A DNA stretch of 64,000 bases, taken from positions 3,542,501 to 3,606,500 of the forward strand of contig SMMW01000567.1 in assembly GCA_004794655.1 (NCBI GenBank), in the 5' to 3' direction. A program made the position numbers and the translations under genes. The notes beneath the pieces were generated by a model, which saw only the letters and a program-made list of their open reading frames with translations, did no database searches and was not told the DNA's origin. The DNA comes from Marisa cornuarietis (taxonomy: Eukaryota; Mollusca; Gastropoda; Architaenioglossa; Ampullariidae). The stretch's first letter is position 1. Each line of letters opens with the position of its first letter. This document shows positions 23,574 through 35,152 of this stretch, piece by piece.

Positions 23574-23753
23574 ATGAAAGCTACCATCTTATGGCTCTTC
23601 TACCTCATGCGGGGAATGGTGTTCATAGTACCTACACCTTCTTTCGTGCAGGATCTGAACAGTAAGGTGACCGGGGCCCTCATTCTTTTGGCCAATACTT
23701 TCATTCACTTCTCGTTGACTTTACACTACGCCGTGCATTTCTTTCGACATTGA
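23574..23753 (+). other. Short ORF with hydrophobic segments, possible receptor remnant
   Basis: An ATG frame of 59 codons opens MKATILWLFYLMRGMVFIVP and continues through a second hydrophobic stretch to AVHFFRH and a stop. The spacing of two membrane-like segments faintly recalls TM6-TM7 of a rhodopsin-family receptor. An Arg-rich segment precedes it in another frame. No NPxxY motif and no upstream helices were found, so a chance frame is just as likely. Confidence 0.15.
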
Positions 23754-23759
23754 GCGCTC

Positions 23760-25212
23760 TTCTTGAAGTCCTTCGCTTCGTTTCAATTTGTTCTGAGCTG
23801 TCATGAATCCTGCAAGCTACTCTCTTATTATGTTTCGCACGTGCGTTGCCCATGTGTCTGCCATCTTGGCTGTTGCGTACATTTTTCCCCTGAAATCCAT
23901 TCTCATGCTTCTTGATTATTGACAGCCGTTCCTACTCGTCTCTAGAAGCAATACGCCAGATCGCCTGTTGGACCTTAATGCTATGCAACAAATATTGAAG
24001 AAGTTTGACATTCCATCCACAGATTTACAGCCTCCCATGAAGCCTACTAGCTGAACTTTATATTCAAAACTCGTTTTGCATCTCTGAATGCACTCGTACT
24101 CTAACCTTTTGTTTTTCAGTGCTTTTCAAATTGTGTCATCAGTCCTTTAGAGGCTAAATTATCTCTGTCATTTCAGCGTTAGTTCAATGTTTCTTTAGAG
24201 GCTAAACTGTCAGTATTTCTTTTTGAAATATGTATTTTCACTAGCATATAAATTAAATTAAATAAAGTAAATTCCTCTTTTGCTGAGAACTTGACAACTT
24301 TGTTGCGATAACCACCTCGCTTAGAACAAATGGCCACTGTATCAGTTTCTGAGCCAAGGAGTTTACGTGTGCACACAAAGAGCACTTCGATGTTCGTTAT
24401 TTCAAAGTTTACAAGGATAGAGATGTACTGTTTTTTTTCAGATACCCTAATATAAAAGGTGTTATTCTTCTTTTGATCCTTCTTGTTTCTTCTGATTCGT
24501 TTCCGTTGACTTCATTCTTAGAGCCAAACTATCTCGTTTAGAAAAGCACTCATAGAAAGCACTTAGTTTTCATAACCTTTCCCGTGGACATATTTTCTCT
24601 CTTCTTCTTCTTTTCTAACATGATTGATAAGAAAAGAATTTCCTGACCTTTTTGATATCAGACTTAATGTCAACCATTTAGCTATATCCCTCCTACCCCC
24701 TCAGTTCTAACAACACTTGTGACCATTTCCTTCGACTCGTCTGAGTTACTTTAATTCCGGCCAGCTGCCTGTGTGTCCTATGTGTGCGCCCCCCATCCGG
24801 AAGTGAGACTAGCAGCAGAACTACCATTTCGTCCAAGATCACCCTTTTGGTCGATTACCATCTTATCGCCAGGTCCAAGCCCCACGTTACCGCTCGACGC
24901 AGGTCGCCGGACCAGCACCCAATGAACAGTGGCTGTCTTTTGCCTCTGTCAGCGGCAGCAGCACTACGACTGCCACAACAGCTCCCGGCTGTCAGCCATA
25001 CGACTGGTACGGCGGACCTTGGCGTGCTAGCAGCCGTGCAGTCTTCCACCACGATGAGACAACATGTCATGCACCTGAGCTGCTAGGACCCGCACCAGGT
25101 GGCCTTGCCACAGTCCCACAGCGACACCCTGGCGCAGTCAGCGGAAGGCGGCGATTCGACTTCTCCGCAGGCGCAGAGCAGCCCCAAGCATCGTTGCGGC
25201 TCCGCCCGTGAC
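23760..25212. other. Non-coding DNA and 5' flank of the kinase gene
   Basis: Up to about 24750 the sequence is A+T-rich and featureless. From about 24780 it becomes G+C-rich up to the kinase start, probably 5' UTR and promoter. The long open frames here begin with GTG, not ATG, and are separated by a TAG at 25084-25086, so they are not taken as protein. Confidence 0.4.
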
Positions 25213-27252
25213 ATGGTAGATGCTGCTGCCATACTGAACGACCGCGGCTACCGACTGGGGCCCAAACTGGGCAAGGCAAGTGTTGAGGTCTCGCCCTCGA
25301 GGCGTGGATGCAGAGGTAAGGGGGCCCGTTACATAGTGGAAAAGGGACCTGAAGCGTGCTCATGAAACGGAATCTGCTACCAAACGCCCAGTGTTATTAA
25401 AAATGGTCTGGTTCAGGTAATCTGAGGTTTGCTGGGATTTAAAAAAACTCCAATCAACCAAAAAGTTGTGCTTCGATTCTATGCTATCCAAATCAGGAGA
25501 CAGCATATCTGCTCCCAATAGGCGTCTCTCGAGCAGACCTGCTAAGTATACGAAAGCTCCCCAAACTAGTAAGACAGCAAAATAGTATTAAACTAAATTA
25601 ATAATATTAATAGTAAAACTAAAAAAATAATTAAGCAATTAAAGCTTTATCATCACATTACTGAGTGCGATTTACCATTTATTAAACATTAAATCTCGAA
25701 CAGCTTTTTTTTTTTATCTCATTGGACACGAGAGCTCACCCACCCTGTTGAAAAAAAATTTAGATGTTTTTACAAAGCAGCGTCGGACTCTTTTCCATCC
25801 CAAGCGTGATTCGCCACCTCTATCGGGTTTGGTGCGCCTGTTCTTCATAGCTAAAATATGAAACTGCTCGCTGATTCCCTTTAACGAGGTTCAGACCTGG
25901 AACGGTCACCAGATCAAGACACGGCGTTCCTTTTCTGTTGGTATTACGCACAGGCTCAAGGGGAATGCTTGTGAAGCGAGAGAACGTTTGTGTGTTAGTG
26001 TGACATTTACCGAGATGCCTGGGTGAGAGGAATGGGACGTAGTATCGGTGTCAACGTGACGTGACGTGACGTGTCAACAGGGAAGCTACGCCAAAGTACG
26101 CGTGACGGAACGCGTAAGCGACAAGCAGTTACTGGCGGTCAAGCTGATCGACCGCTCGAAGTCCGCGCGTGACTACGTCAACAAGTTCCTGCCGCGGGAG
26201 CTGTCCATCGCCCTGCGTCTGCAGCACCGCCACGTCATGGCGCTGCACGAGATCATCCAGACGCGCGACCTTGTTTGCGTCATCATGGAGCTAGCCGAAC
26301 GTGGCGATCTCCTGGAGCATATCAAGCGAAACGGCGCCATTCCCGATTTCGACAGCAAGCGCATGTTCCGACAGGTGTGTGTGTGTGTCTGATCGTGCTC
26401 CGCGCACATACTTGCGTGTATGCTTCTCACGAAAGCTTTATCAGCTAAGACCGTTTAGTTATTTCTGCTCCTCATCATCTACTATAAACTGCACGATTCA
26501 ATAACACTGGAGCTCTCAGTGCTAACAGTGAAAACAAATCCCTTAAGAGAACAATACATGCCACTACAGAAATTTAACAAATCAGTTACACTTAAAAGTA
26601 ATGTAGCAAATATTAACAATCAAAGACACTAGGACACCAGCTTGAAGAGACAAATTCTCCTCATCATCCTTATTATTATTATTATGATCAAGCACATCCC
26701 TTAGTCACCTCAGCCAGGCACAAAGACAATCACCCAGCACGTGACAGCACAGCAACCACTGATACAAGGAACCTTCTGATGTGGTAGATCACCGAAGCCG
26801 TGCGCTACCTGCACGACCAGTACCTGTGCCACCGCGACCTCAAGTGCGAAAACGTACTCATCCGCCGCGACCGCTCCATCATGCTGACCGACTTCGGCTT
26901 CGCACGCAGCGTGGAGTCCGACGATGACCTAAGCAAGACTTTCTGCGGCAGCGCCGCGTATGCCTCCCCGGAGCTGCTGCGCGGCAAGGCCTACAACCCG
27001 CGCCAGAACGACATCTGGGGGATGGGCTGCATCCTCTTTGTCATGGTGACGGGCTGCATGCCCTTCCACGACGCCAACGTCAAGAAGACGCTGCAGCGGC
27101 AGCTGTCGGGTCGAGTCATCTTCCCGCCCAGCGTGGCCGATGTCGTTCCTTCCAGCTGCAAGTCGCTGATCCACGCCATGCTGGAGCCCAACACTGCTAT
27201 CCGCCTCAACATCCACGCCGTCATCGCCAGCAAGTGGTTGTCCACAGACTAG
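25213..27252 (+). CDS. Testis-specific serine/threonine kinase-like protein (complete, 3 exons)
   Basis: This is a small protein kinase of the TSSK branch of the CAMK group. Vertebrate members act in spermatid differentiation and sperm function (family knowledge; expression here is unknown). Exons are 25213-25275, 26081-26374 and 26788-27252, giving 273 residues, close to TSSK3 and TSSK6 (about 270). The start ATG opens MVDAAAILNDRGYRLG, matching the TSSK1/2 N-terminus. The nucleotide loop LGKGSYAKV (19-27) is split by intron 1. Other landmarks are the VAIK-type Lys42, the helix-C Glu61 in FLPRELSI, HRDLKCEN with catalytic Asp136, DFGFAR with metal-binding Asp154, the activation segment SKTFCGS, and SPE in place of APE at 179-181. 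The catalytic set is complete, so it should be active. Intron 1 begins AAG|GCAAGT, a GC-AG intron. Exons are very G+C-rich. Which TSSK paralogue it corresponds to cannot be settled by eye. Confidence 0.88.
26056..26075 (+). repeat. GTGAC short tandem repeat beside the exon 2 acceptor
   Basis: Four near-perfect GTGAC units lie 5-25 nt upstream of exon 2 of the kinase, where a polypyrimidine tract is expected. Each unit contains a CRE-like half site, TGACG. Confidence 0.6.
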
Positions 27253-28020
27253 CTGCTGCTGCTGGTGAAGCAGGTCACGCGACGGTGTCCCTCTCATTCC
27301 CGTTTGCGTTCTGACCTCGGACTCGCGGACTATAGGGGTTGTAGGGGTGGGAGGCGTAGGTGGGAAGGTGGGGAGTGTGGCGGAGAAGGACGTGAATTGT
27401 CAGGGTGTCCAGGCGAAAAGCCACAGCAAACCGTCTGTACGTTTACCCTTCCATTCTCCTCCCAAGAACCCTGCTCCAGCAATTTAGTCAAATTTGCCTG
27501 TGGACAAGTGCACTGTTTTCAGACGGCTTCACTTTCACTTCCCCTCCTTGACCAGCAAGTTAGTCGTGAGGAAAGGGGCTAGTGCACTCTTGTCTATACA
27601 GAATAGTACAGCACTGTGATCTGCGTCCTCTGTGTAGATCAGCGAGTAATGCCACCCTCTGAGCTTTATCCTGTAGTAGGTTCAGTCCGCTGACCTCTTC
27701 CTGGTTAGGTTGTCTCGGGTTTCGGCCAATGTACACTCACCCTCCCATATAAATTCCCGTAAGAGCAGGGAGTCTTGCCAAGCGTCTCACTTTTGAAAAA
27801 CAAAAATGATGTGTTTACCGGTATGTGAAATGGGCATTTTATTCACAGAGGACGGCAAGCCCCTCTTTTTAGCGCTCTATGTTTTCCTCCTCAGTGTCTA
27901 GTCATAGATATCTCGGAACGGTACATCCAAGACCTTCCTGGGTTAAAGTAACCTGTCTGCTTGCAGGCTGAAAACACTTCACCGCCATTAGGTTTAGAGC
28001 CATGGTTAGTACAGTCTCAG

Positions 28021-28021
<1 letters not shown>

Positions 28022-28078
<57 letters not shown>
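28022..28078. repeat. (AC)n microsatellite
   Basis: An uninterrupted AC run of about 28 units. Repetitive His/Thr peptides read through it are artefacts. Confidence 0.97.
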
Positions 28079-28079
<1 letters not shown>

Positions 28080-28795
28080 CTGGGTCACGTGGCCATTGGG
28101 CGCATGTCTTATTTCGTCCCCTCCCCTCTTCACATCATATTGAAAGGTGTTTTTTCTGACTTGTGTATAAGTAACTTATTAGCGTATATTTTTTTCCCGA
28201 ACTATTCCAGGACTTTTCTTTGTTTTGATTTTTGTTTGGTAGTGGTAGGGAAGGGGGTTGGTCTCTCTGACGAGTCTGTGCCTCGCTGGCAAGTCTGATG
28301 GTATTTCGGCTGAAGAATTTCTGTTAGTCGATGTCGTACAGTGACTCTTGAGATATAACTGAAAGCGTGCACAGTTTTGGCCAGTCAGGATTGGTTCCTG
28401 TGCCAACATCGACTCACAATGCTGCAACCTGGATTATCTCGAGCTGTCGTAGCAGATAATGTGTCATCAAAGATCACGTCGTCTGTTCTTATTTCCTCTT
28501 CCTAATTATTCTTCAGCGGTTTCTGAGCACAAACCCGTTCACACGTCAATGCGTGTTACACAGACCAGTTTTGGGAAACGGAATTTCACTTATATTGTCA
28601 AGAAATATACAGTCGGCATTGATACGCACGGGGACATGTTAACTCTGAGCACAAGTCAAATAAATGGCTTGCCACCATGGTCTCGTCAATTGTCATCCCG
28701 TCATCGTATTATTTCATCCTGTAACATCAGGGAGCTCAGCCGCTGTTCTCGCTGCTAATGCATTTTTGTTGGTTTAAATATTTATCTGCGTGAAA

Positions 28796-28834
<39 letters not shown>

Positions 28835-28930
28835 CTGGCGTAGGTGCATTGTGTGTGTGTGTGTGTGTGCAGGCGTAGGTGCATTGTGTGTGCAGGCGTA
28901 GGTGCATTGTGTGTGTGTGTTTCCGCGCGT
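28796..28930. repeat. (TA)n/(GT)n tract with a nested 20-25 bp minisatellite
   Basis: (TA)n passes into (TG)n, followed by three copies of a unit containing GGCGTAGGTGCATTGTGTGT separated by variable GT runs. The unit repeats at about 28836, 28872 and 28896. Confidence 0.85.
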
Positions 28931-29832
28931 ATGTGTATTGTGTGTGTGTTTACGTGTGCGTGCATACGTGTGCGTGCATATTTTATCATGTCTGCACGTC
29001 TGTTCTAGATATGAGCGATGAGGACACGATTTTCTTGAAAGAAGCTTTCAGCATTTATGAGCTTATTTATACGTTGTCTTTGTTTCCTCTGTGTACAATT
29101 TTCTGTGGAGTAAATGCTTTGACTTGAGGATACTACTAATAATAAAACAAAAAATAACTTTTACTATTTTATAAAGGTTCACGTCAAGTTTGAAAACACA
29201 TGGTTAACATTCTTTCAGTTATTGTGAAACAGAAGTAAACATCTTTGATACCTAAAAGAGGTAACTGAGCTATTTTTAGCTATCAAAAGAAACTCAGCAC
29301 TTTCAGGCACCGTCTGAGCTCTTTTTCACTGTGTAATCGAACACAGAAATAAAGTGCTGAAATTAAAAATTAACCGTATAATTAACCATGTAATTAACAC
29401 ATTTAGCGCGTGCTCTCATCACAGCCTTGTTCTAAGTTCTTTCCTGATCTGTTCTACAATTTTCCTCTATTCTCGGCTTCAAGTACCATTAAAGTGTCTG
29501 TTCTTGATTTAACGACATGTTACTTGATACAATCAAATAAGCTTTAGATTTTTTGTATTATTTTATTAAAAAAAGCATGTCTGTGCTTTTTCATCAAATT
29601 TTTGTGAGAAAAAAAGAGAGGTCATGACTTCTATTACGATGCCGAATATTGTATGAGTATATTAAAGGGACAATATTATTCTGAAATATTTGCTAGTGTG
29701 TTTTTGTAAATGAAAATTCTGAAGGAAGAGAGTCACGGCCTTACTCTAAAGCGTTTAGCTCTGTCACGACTTCTGATAGGCAGAAATAAATATTTTGTGT
29801 GTAAAGTTTGGTCCATGCATACACGTACGTAC

Positions 29833-29843
29833 CGCGCGCGCGC

Positions 29844-29874
<31 letters not shown>

Positions 29875-29875
29875 T
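29833..29875. repeat. (CG)13 array joined to (TG)n
   Basis: A pure run of 13 CG dinucleotides (29833-29858) passes directly into about eight TG dinucleotides. Alternating purine-pyrimidine DNA of this kind can adopt the Z form (established knowledge). Confidence 0.95.
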
Positions 29876-29984
29876 TGACCTCTTTCTCTCAATGCTTACT
29901 TCCATGTATTTAAGTATATTAAAGCTGTCCTGGGATATTGTTGATATATTACATGGGGCCGTAGTTACGAAGTAAGAGTAAATG

Positions 29985-31476
29985 ATAGCTTGTCTTCTAG
30001 CATCTTCCCATCTACATTCAAAATAGCCTTAGTGAAACGGCTGTTAAAAAACCCTACCATTGACATCAAAGTGCTAAATAATTACCGCCCAGTCTCAAAC
30101 TTGCCATTTCTTTCCAAAGGTACTTGAGAAAGTAGTTCTCATGCAACTTTTATCCCATCTTAACTCTGAAAATTTGATTTCTCCTTCACAGTCTGCATAT
30201 CACCCTGTTCACAGGACTGAGGCTCCCCTGCTTAAGGTGACAAACGACATTTTGTCTTCTCTGGATAGAGATGACATCTCATTTCTTACCATGTTAGACC
30301 TGTCTGCTGCCTTTGATACTATAGAGTATAGATCACACTAGTCTTTCATTGACTCAGTACTCTCTATGGCATCTCAGGCTCCCACTCAACTGGTTTCAGT
30401 CATGTCTCTCAGGCAGGACTCAGTTAAAGTGGATGGCTGCGTGTCTCCACCAGTCTCTATTTGCTCAGGAGTCCCCCAAAGTTCTGTACTTGGTCTTATC
30501 CTCTTTATTATGTACACGAAGCCACTTACTACTCTAATTCAATCTTTATATCTGACCAGTCCTTTGCTGATGACACTCAACTGTATACTAGCTGTTCTCC
30601 TTCTCAAGCACACACCATTATCCAGAGCATCCATGATTTTATTTCTGATATTAGACTATGGGTGACCCATAACAAGTTAAAAACTAAATGACGAAAAAAC
30701 AGAAGCTTTTATTTTTTCAAAGAGGAGAGCCAGAGTTTACCCTTCACTGCCTGTCTCTGTTCGGGTAGGCAATGCCGACGTTACTTTTGTTACTTCAACA
30801 CATAACTTAGGTTACATAATGTCTGGTCTCGTTTTCCGGACTCGCAAATCTGAACATGTCACACCACTTCTCCACTCTCTTCATTGGCTACCAGTTAAAG
30901 CTAGAATAGACTACAAGCTCTCAACTCTATGCTGTGGATTCTTGATAGGCTCCTCCCCCCCCCACTACTTTACTGAAATCTTGTGTGTCTACACCCTTTC
31001 CCGAAACCTTCGCTCATCAGACTCGCGCGTTCTTGCCCTCCCTCCCACAAAGACAGTCACATACGGGCAACGGACATCCTCTCTCTGTGCTGCTAAGCAA
31101 TGGAACTCTCTTCCACATCACATTCGCCACTCGGACTCCAAGGCTACATTCAAACACTGTCTGAAAACATATCTGTTCGCAAAGTACTATCCCTAGAGTA
31201 GTATTCTTAACTCCCTTGCAATACTGTCTGCCATACTAACCATCATGTAATGACTCCAGCTCACACTGTTTACAGTCCCTATATCCATTCATACCTCCAT
31301 CCGTTGCTTTACGTTCTACTCTTGTACCTCATCTTTATGTTGTTCAGTGTGTCTATACGTATCTCACCGTCCACTGTCTGTTATCTTTCATTTATCGTTA
31401 TTGGTCTGCGCAGAGAGTGCGATGTATCTTGATCGAAATGCTGCACGTTAGACGTTCACATTATTATTATTATTAA
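29985..31476 (+). mobile_element. Broken non-LTR retrotransposon, reverse transcriptase remnant
   Basis: Translation in three alternating frames gives pieces of one reverse transcriptase: LNNYRPVSNLPF, then a block with LDLSAAFDTI (one catalytic Asp region), then a block with FADDTQLY (the YADD-type catalytic box), then NKLKT. The C-terminal piece LHWLPVKARIDYKL ... WNSLPHHIR ... TFKHCLKTYLF is characteristic of L2/CR1-like LINEs (family knowledge). The 5' part, including any endonuclease domain, is absent. Frameshifts and stops disrupt the frame. The sequence passes from the NLGYIMSG segment straight to TRKSEHVTPLL, skipping the roughly 80 residues expected between them. The 3' end is an (ATT)n tail at about 31461-31475, usual for this group. 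Confidence 0.85.
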
Positions 31477-33898
31477 TCGGGAACTCAAGGAAAAACATCT
31501 TGTTTTCGTAGCTACAGTGCGATGCAAGGACCCCAAAGACACTACTTCATGCTTCTTTACCTCAGAGCATCTTTTAGACCTCTTATAAAACACACAGCTC
31601 CAAGGGTAAAACAACGTCTACGAGGTCTGAGCACAGTTGTATAACTTAGGAACCAAGATGCTTTTCCTTGAATTATCCATGTTATCCCTGAGCAACTTAG
31701 CTTCACTTCATATCTTGGGCCCCATTTTTTAAGTGATGCCCAGGATTCCGCCCTACTCTTCTATGGTTCTGAAATATCAGAGCTAAGTGCTAATGTTTAT
31801 ATATCTAAAAACGTTCATATCACTATAATAAAAAGAGTTTTTAGAAGTAACAAGAACACCAAATTGTGTTTGTTTATGGTGAGTGCGGTAAATATACATC
31901 ATCTATTATTGTTTCTACTTGATGCGCTGGTGCGTACGTGTGTGCGTGTGTGTATGTCCGTCAGGATATATTCACACGACAAGTTTAGTCATGCTCTTAA
32001 AACCACTCTTGTTTTCCCAGCGTCTGTGTTTCCTAGCTCAGCCAGAAGCAGACAAAGCAGTTATAGCTTGTTGTTGTGCTTCAATATGGCCGTTTCCAAT
32101 GACGATGTTATTAATAATCATCATTCACAACTGAGTAAACAAACCTATTTGTCACCTGCACGGGAGCTGGAACTCACATTCACTTCATGTTCAACGTTAT
32201 CGACTCCCATAATCAGTGCATACAAAAGTCTCACTTATCGCTTTTGAGGGGCGATCGACTCACAGAACTTTTAATATACAAGACAAACACACTGCGCATA
32301 GAAAACAAAAAATTATACGCATGAGAAAATCCAACGAAAAGCGACCTACTCAATCAAGTCCCCGAACTATTATGCGTCAGTCAACACCTGATATAATGTT
32401 GGAAGGAACCCCAACAACAAGTCATGAAGTTATTGAAATTATTCTTTCAAGTTCCATTCGAGTGGTAAAGTTACGGGATATTTTATGGGCAGGTACTGTT
32501 ACGAATGCTCACGTAGTCTGTAAAACGTGTAAATCCGTAAATTTACAGACCTCTTATATGTTGGACGAGCGACACGACCGTGCATCATATCCAAGGGTCA
32601 AACTTCTGAGATTGTCATTGTGACTTTTTTATGATACTGTTATGATGTCCTGGATTTTTGAAGAGGGAACAATGTTTGCTACTCAAACACTCAAACGCAC
32701 GTGTTTCTTCGTACACAAAGTACAAGAACAAAGCGAGTTTTTTTTCTTTTGGTTTGTATATGTTTTGTGGCTTCGTTGCTAGCGGCACTGCTTAAAATAA
32801 TTCATTCACCACAAACACTTTTTTTTTCACTGTGATATTTGCAATGGTTCTTTGTTCAGGATTCTGCAAAAGCTCTTTGTAGAGAGGTTGTTAACCTGAG
32901 GATATTGTCACTCGGATCCAATAGACCTCTCCATGAACTACTTCTTCTGACAAGAACTTGTGGAAAGTTTCTGAACTGTGCTCATGATTTTGTGGAGATG
33001 AAGGGTTTTCACTATCGACGTCTAATGATTTTTATGTAGCAAACCAGCCGTAGTTTTTTTTATTGAATAAATAATGTTTGTTTTATAGAGTTTGTTTCGC
33101 AGGTAGATGTTAAAGGTGGTTACTTTTTTTAGGGAAGGTATTACGCTGTGTCAGGGACTTAGAAGAAGATGTTAATCGCAATAAGTTAGAGACCGGTCCC
33201 CTTCAGGATCGTAGTCATGAACCCGGTGTACTTGACACTGAGAACCACTTCCTTTATAGTTGCCATGATTTTTAGCGTCGTCTTGTTAGCATCAAATGTT
33301 TATGAGATATAAGCTGCGACATGATTTTGTAATATTATTCAAGAAACTATCGAATTTTCTGGAAAGTAAAACCGCAGTTTTGAGAATTTTTTAACGAAAA
33401 TATCTGCATTTTTTTAAAATGAAATACAAATCCAAGCAAAACTGAATTTTTAATCTACTTGTCTGCTAAGCTTCTCAAGAATGAAAAATAACAAACAATA
33501 AGAAAAAAACACAAGCAGCACATTTATTTGACACTTAACTGAAAAGATGCGACCATGAGAACCTTTTCCATGAAGTCACATAAAAAGGGTCAAGGAGAAC
33601 GTATATTCTTTCAGAACAGGATAACGTTTGTCATGTCATTACATTGTCATGACCAGCAGCTATGTAGTGTTAAGTAACAGTAACAGTTACAGTTATTATC
33701 ATTTGAACAAACAGATATCAGCAAGATGTCAAATACATGGGGGTTAATTCCTGCGATGAGTCCCAACAGACTGCACAACAACTTTAATGGAAATGACATA
33801 TTTTACCCTTTTAAATATTGTGGCCGCCTTTAAATTGGATGGTGGTTTATTGTGTCCTTTGCCTGCAACAGTCCATATATTTCCACCCACCTACCCCG

Positions 33899-33900
<2 letters not shown>

Positions 33901-33980
<80 letters not shown>
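33901..33980. repeat. (AC)40 microsatellite
   Basis: An uninterrupted AC run of about 80 bp. Confidence 0.97.
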
Positions 33981-33982
<2 letters not shown>

Positions 33983-34218
33983 TTCCCGCTCCTATACTCC
34001 TCTTTCTCTTTCTCGATATCTCGTCGTGTAATAAAATATTTCAATGGCATTTCTGTTATTGACAATCGACTATATACCATGGGTATATGGCTGGCTACGG
34101 GTAAATTAAAACGACGTTAAGATCAAGTTGATGTAAAATAGAGAGATCAGTATGTGAGCAAGAAAGAGGAGAGAAGTGGAAAGAAAGAGAAAACAGTTGT
34201 TAGGATTTCTATGTTTCT

Positions 34219-34221
<3 letters not shown>

Positions 34222-34290
<69 letters not shown>
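34222..34290. repeat. (AC)n microsatellite
   Basis: An uninterrupted AC run of about 69 bp, 240 bp from the previous one. Confidence 0.97.
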
Positions 34291-34293
<3 letters not shown>

Positions 34294-35152
34294 CGCGTGA
34301 ACAATACAGGGAATAAACGTACCTTTTTTTCGACGATTCAGGTGCCAATACAAACGTTTAGCACCGCGATATTTACTCAGTGAACCAGAAAAGAACATTC
34401 TCTTTTCAAAAAAGCACATAACTCACCCGTACTAAATGGCTTTTAATAACAGTTATACGGCTCTCATGCCCGGCGAAAGAGACCGGCCTACTTGGCCTCA
34501 ATCGTTCCTACACTTAAACCTCTCCCCCCCTTCTCCACCCTTCTCTCCCCATTTACCTTTTCTCTTCCCCTCCCCCATCCCTTGTGCCCCCCTCCCTCCC
34601 ATCTCGATTTAGCTGTACTTTTTGTCGCACAGGAAGCCAATCATTCTCTCGATAGAAACGACCACAGCCTGCTTGTCCCTGACAGTCAACAAGACGTGTG
34701 GAGTTAACTCGTGTGTGGCCTGTCCATGCATACATAATGGCACGCGATCCAACCGCGAGACCCGCCCAGCAGTGACGCACCGATAAGAAGAAGTGAAAAT
34801 CAAGAACAAACGGCTCTTTCTGTGCAAAAGAGTTCCCAGCGTGGATCAGAAGCAGCAGGAGTTAGTTCCACGCGGGGGGAAGGTGAGAGATTTGTGTGTG
34901 TGTGTGTGTAGAAGTGTGACACAACGACACAAGCATTCGCTCTGACAGTCGGCACGCAGTGTGGCGGTACGGCGATCGAGAAGCTGAAGGAAGTTGGCGA
35001 TAAAAAACAAGCTGCAACGACTTGTGACGCCATTGTCCGAGGCGAAGAAGACGGCGAAGCTTCTTGACCCTCGGCAGGATGGACTGGCAGCGGAGCCAGG
35101 GACGCGCAGATCTTCCCAGGCGAAGAGTAGCACGTCACAGGCCTCCGGCACG

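Larger units (their letters stand above)
27253..29980. other. 3' flank of the kinase and intergenic DNA, microsatellite-rich
   Basis: The first 300 nt or so remain G+C-rich and are probably 3' UTR. Minor AATAAA hexamers occur at 28659-28664 and near 29140. The remainder has simple repeats and no supported exon. Confidence 0.45.
31477..35152. other. Intergenic DNA with two long CA tracts
   Basis: No supported exon was seen. A frame at 32216-32623 (135 codons) starts at GTG, has no recognised domain and lacks splice context. The stretch 33192-33250 contains GTGTACTTGACACTGAGAAC, similar to part of the SINE-like copy near 10.1 kb, and may be a SINE relic. From about 34450 the sequence becomes richer in G+C and leads into the presumed promoter and 5' UTR of the next gene. 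Confidence 0.45.

Noticed and set aside
24784..25086. 100-codon plus-strand frame upstream of the kinase, and its in-frame continuation from 25099
   Set aside because: Both begin at GTG and a TAG separates them. The ATG at 25213 aligns with the known TSSK N-terminus, so this is 5' flank.
32216..32623. 135-codon plus-strand frame
   Set aside because: GTG start, no domain, no splice sites of matching phase. Left as non-coding.
34994..35152. N-terminal extension of the death-domain protein upstream of 35153
   Set aside because: The frame is open but has no ATG before 35153. The apparent start is TTG and a TGA lies at 34985-34987.
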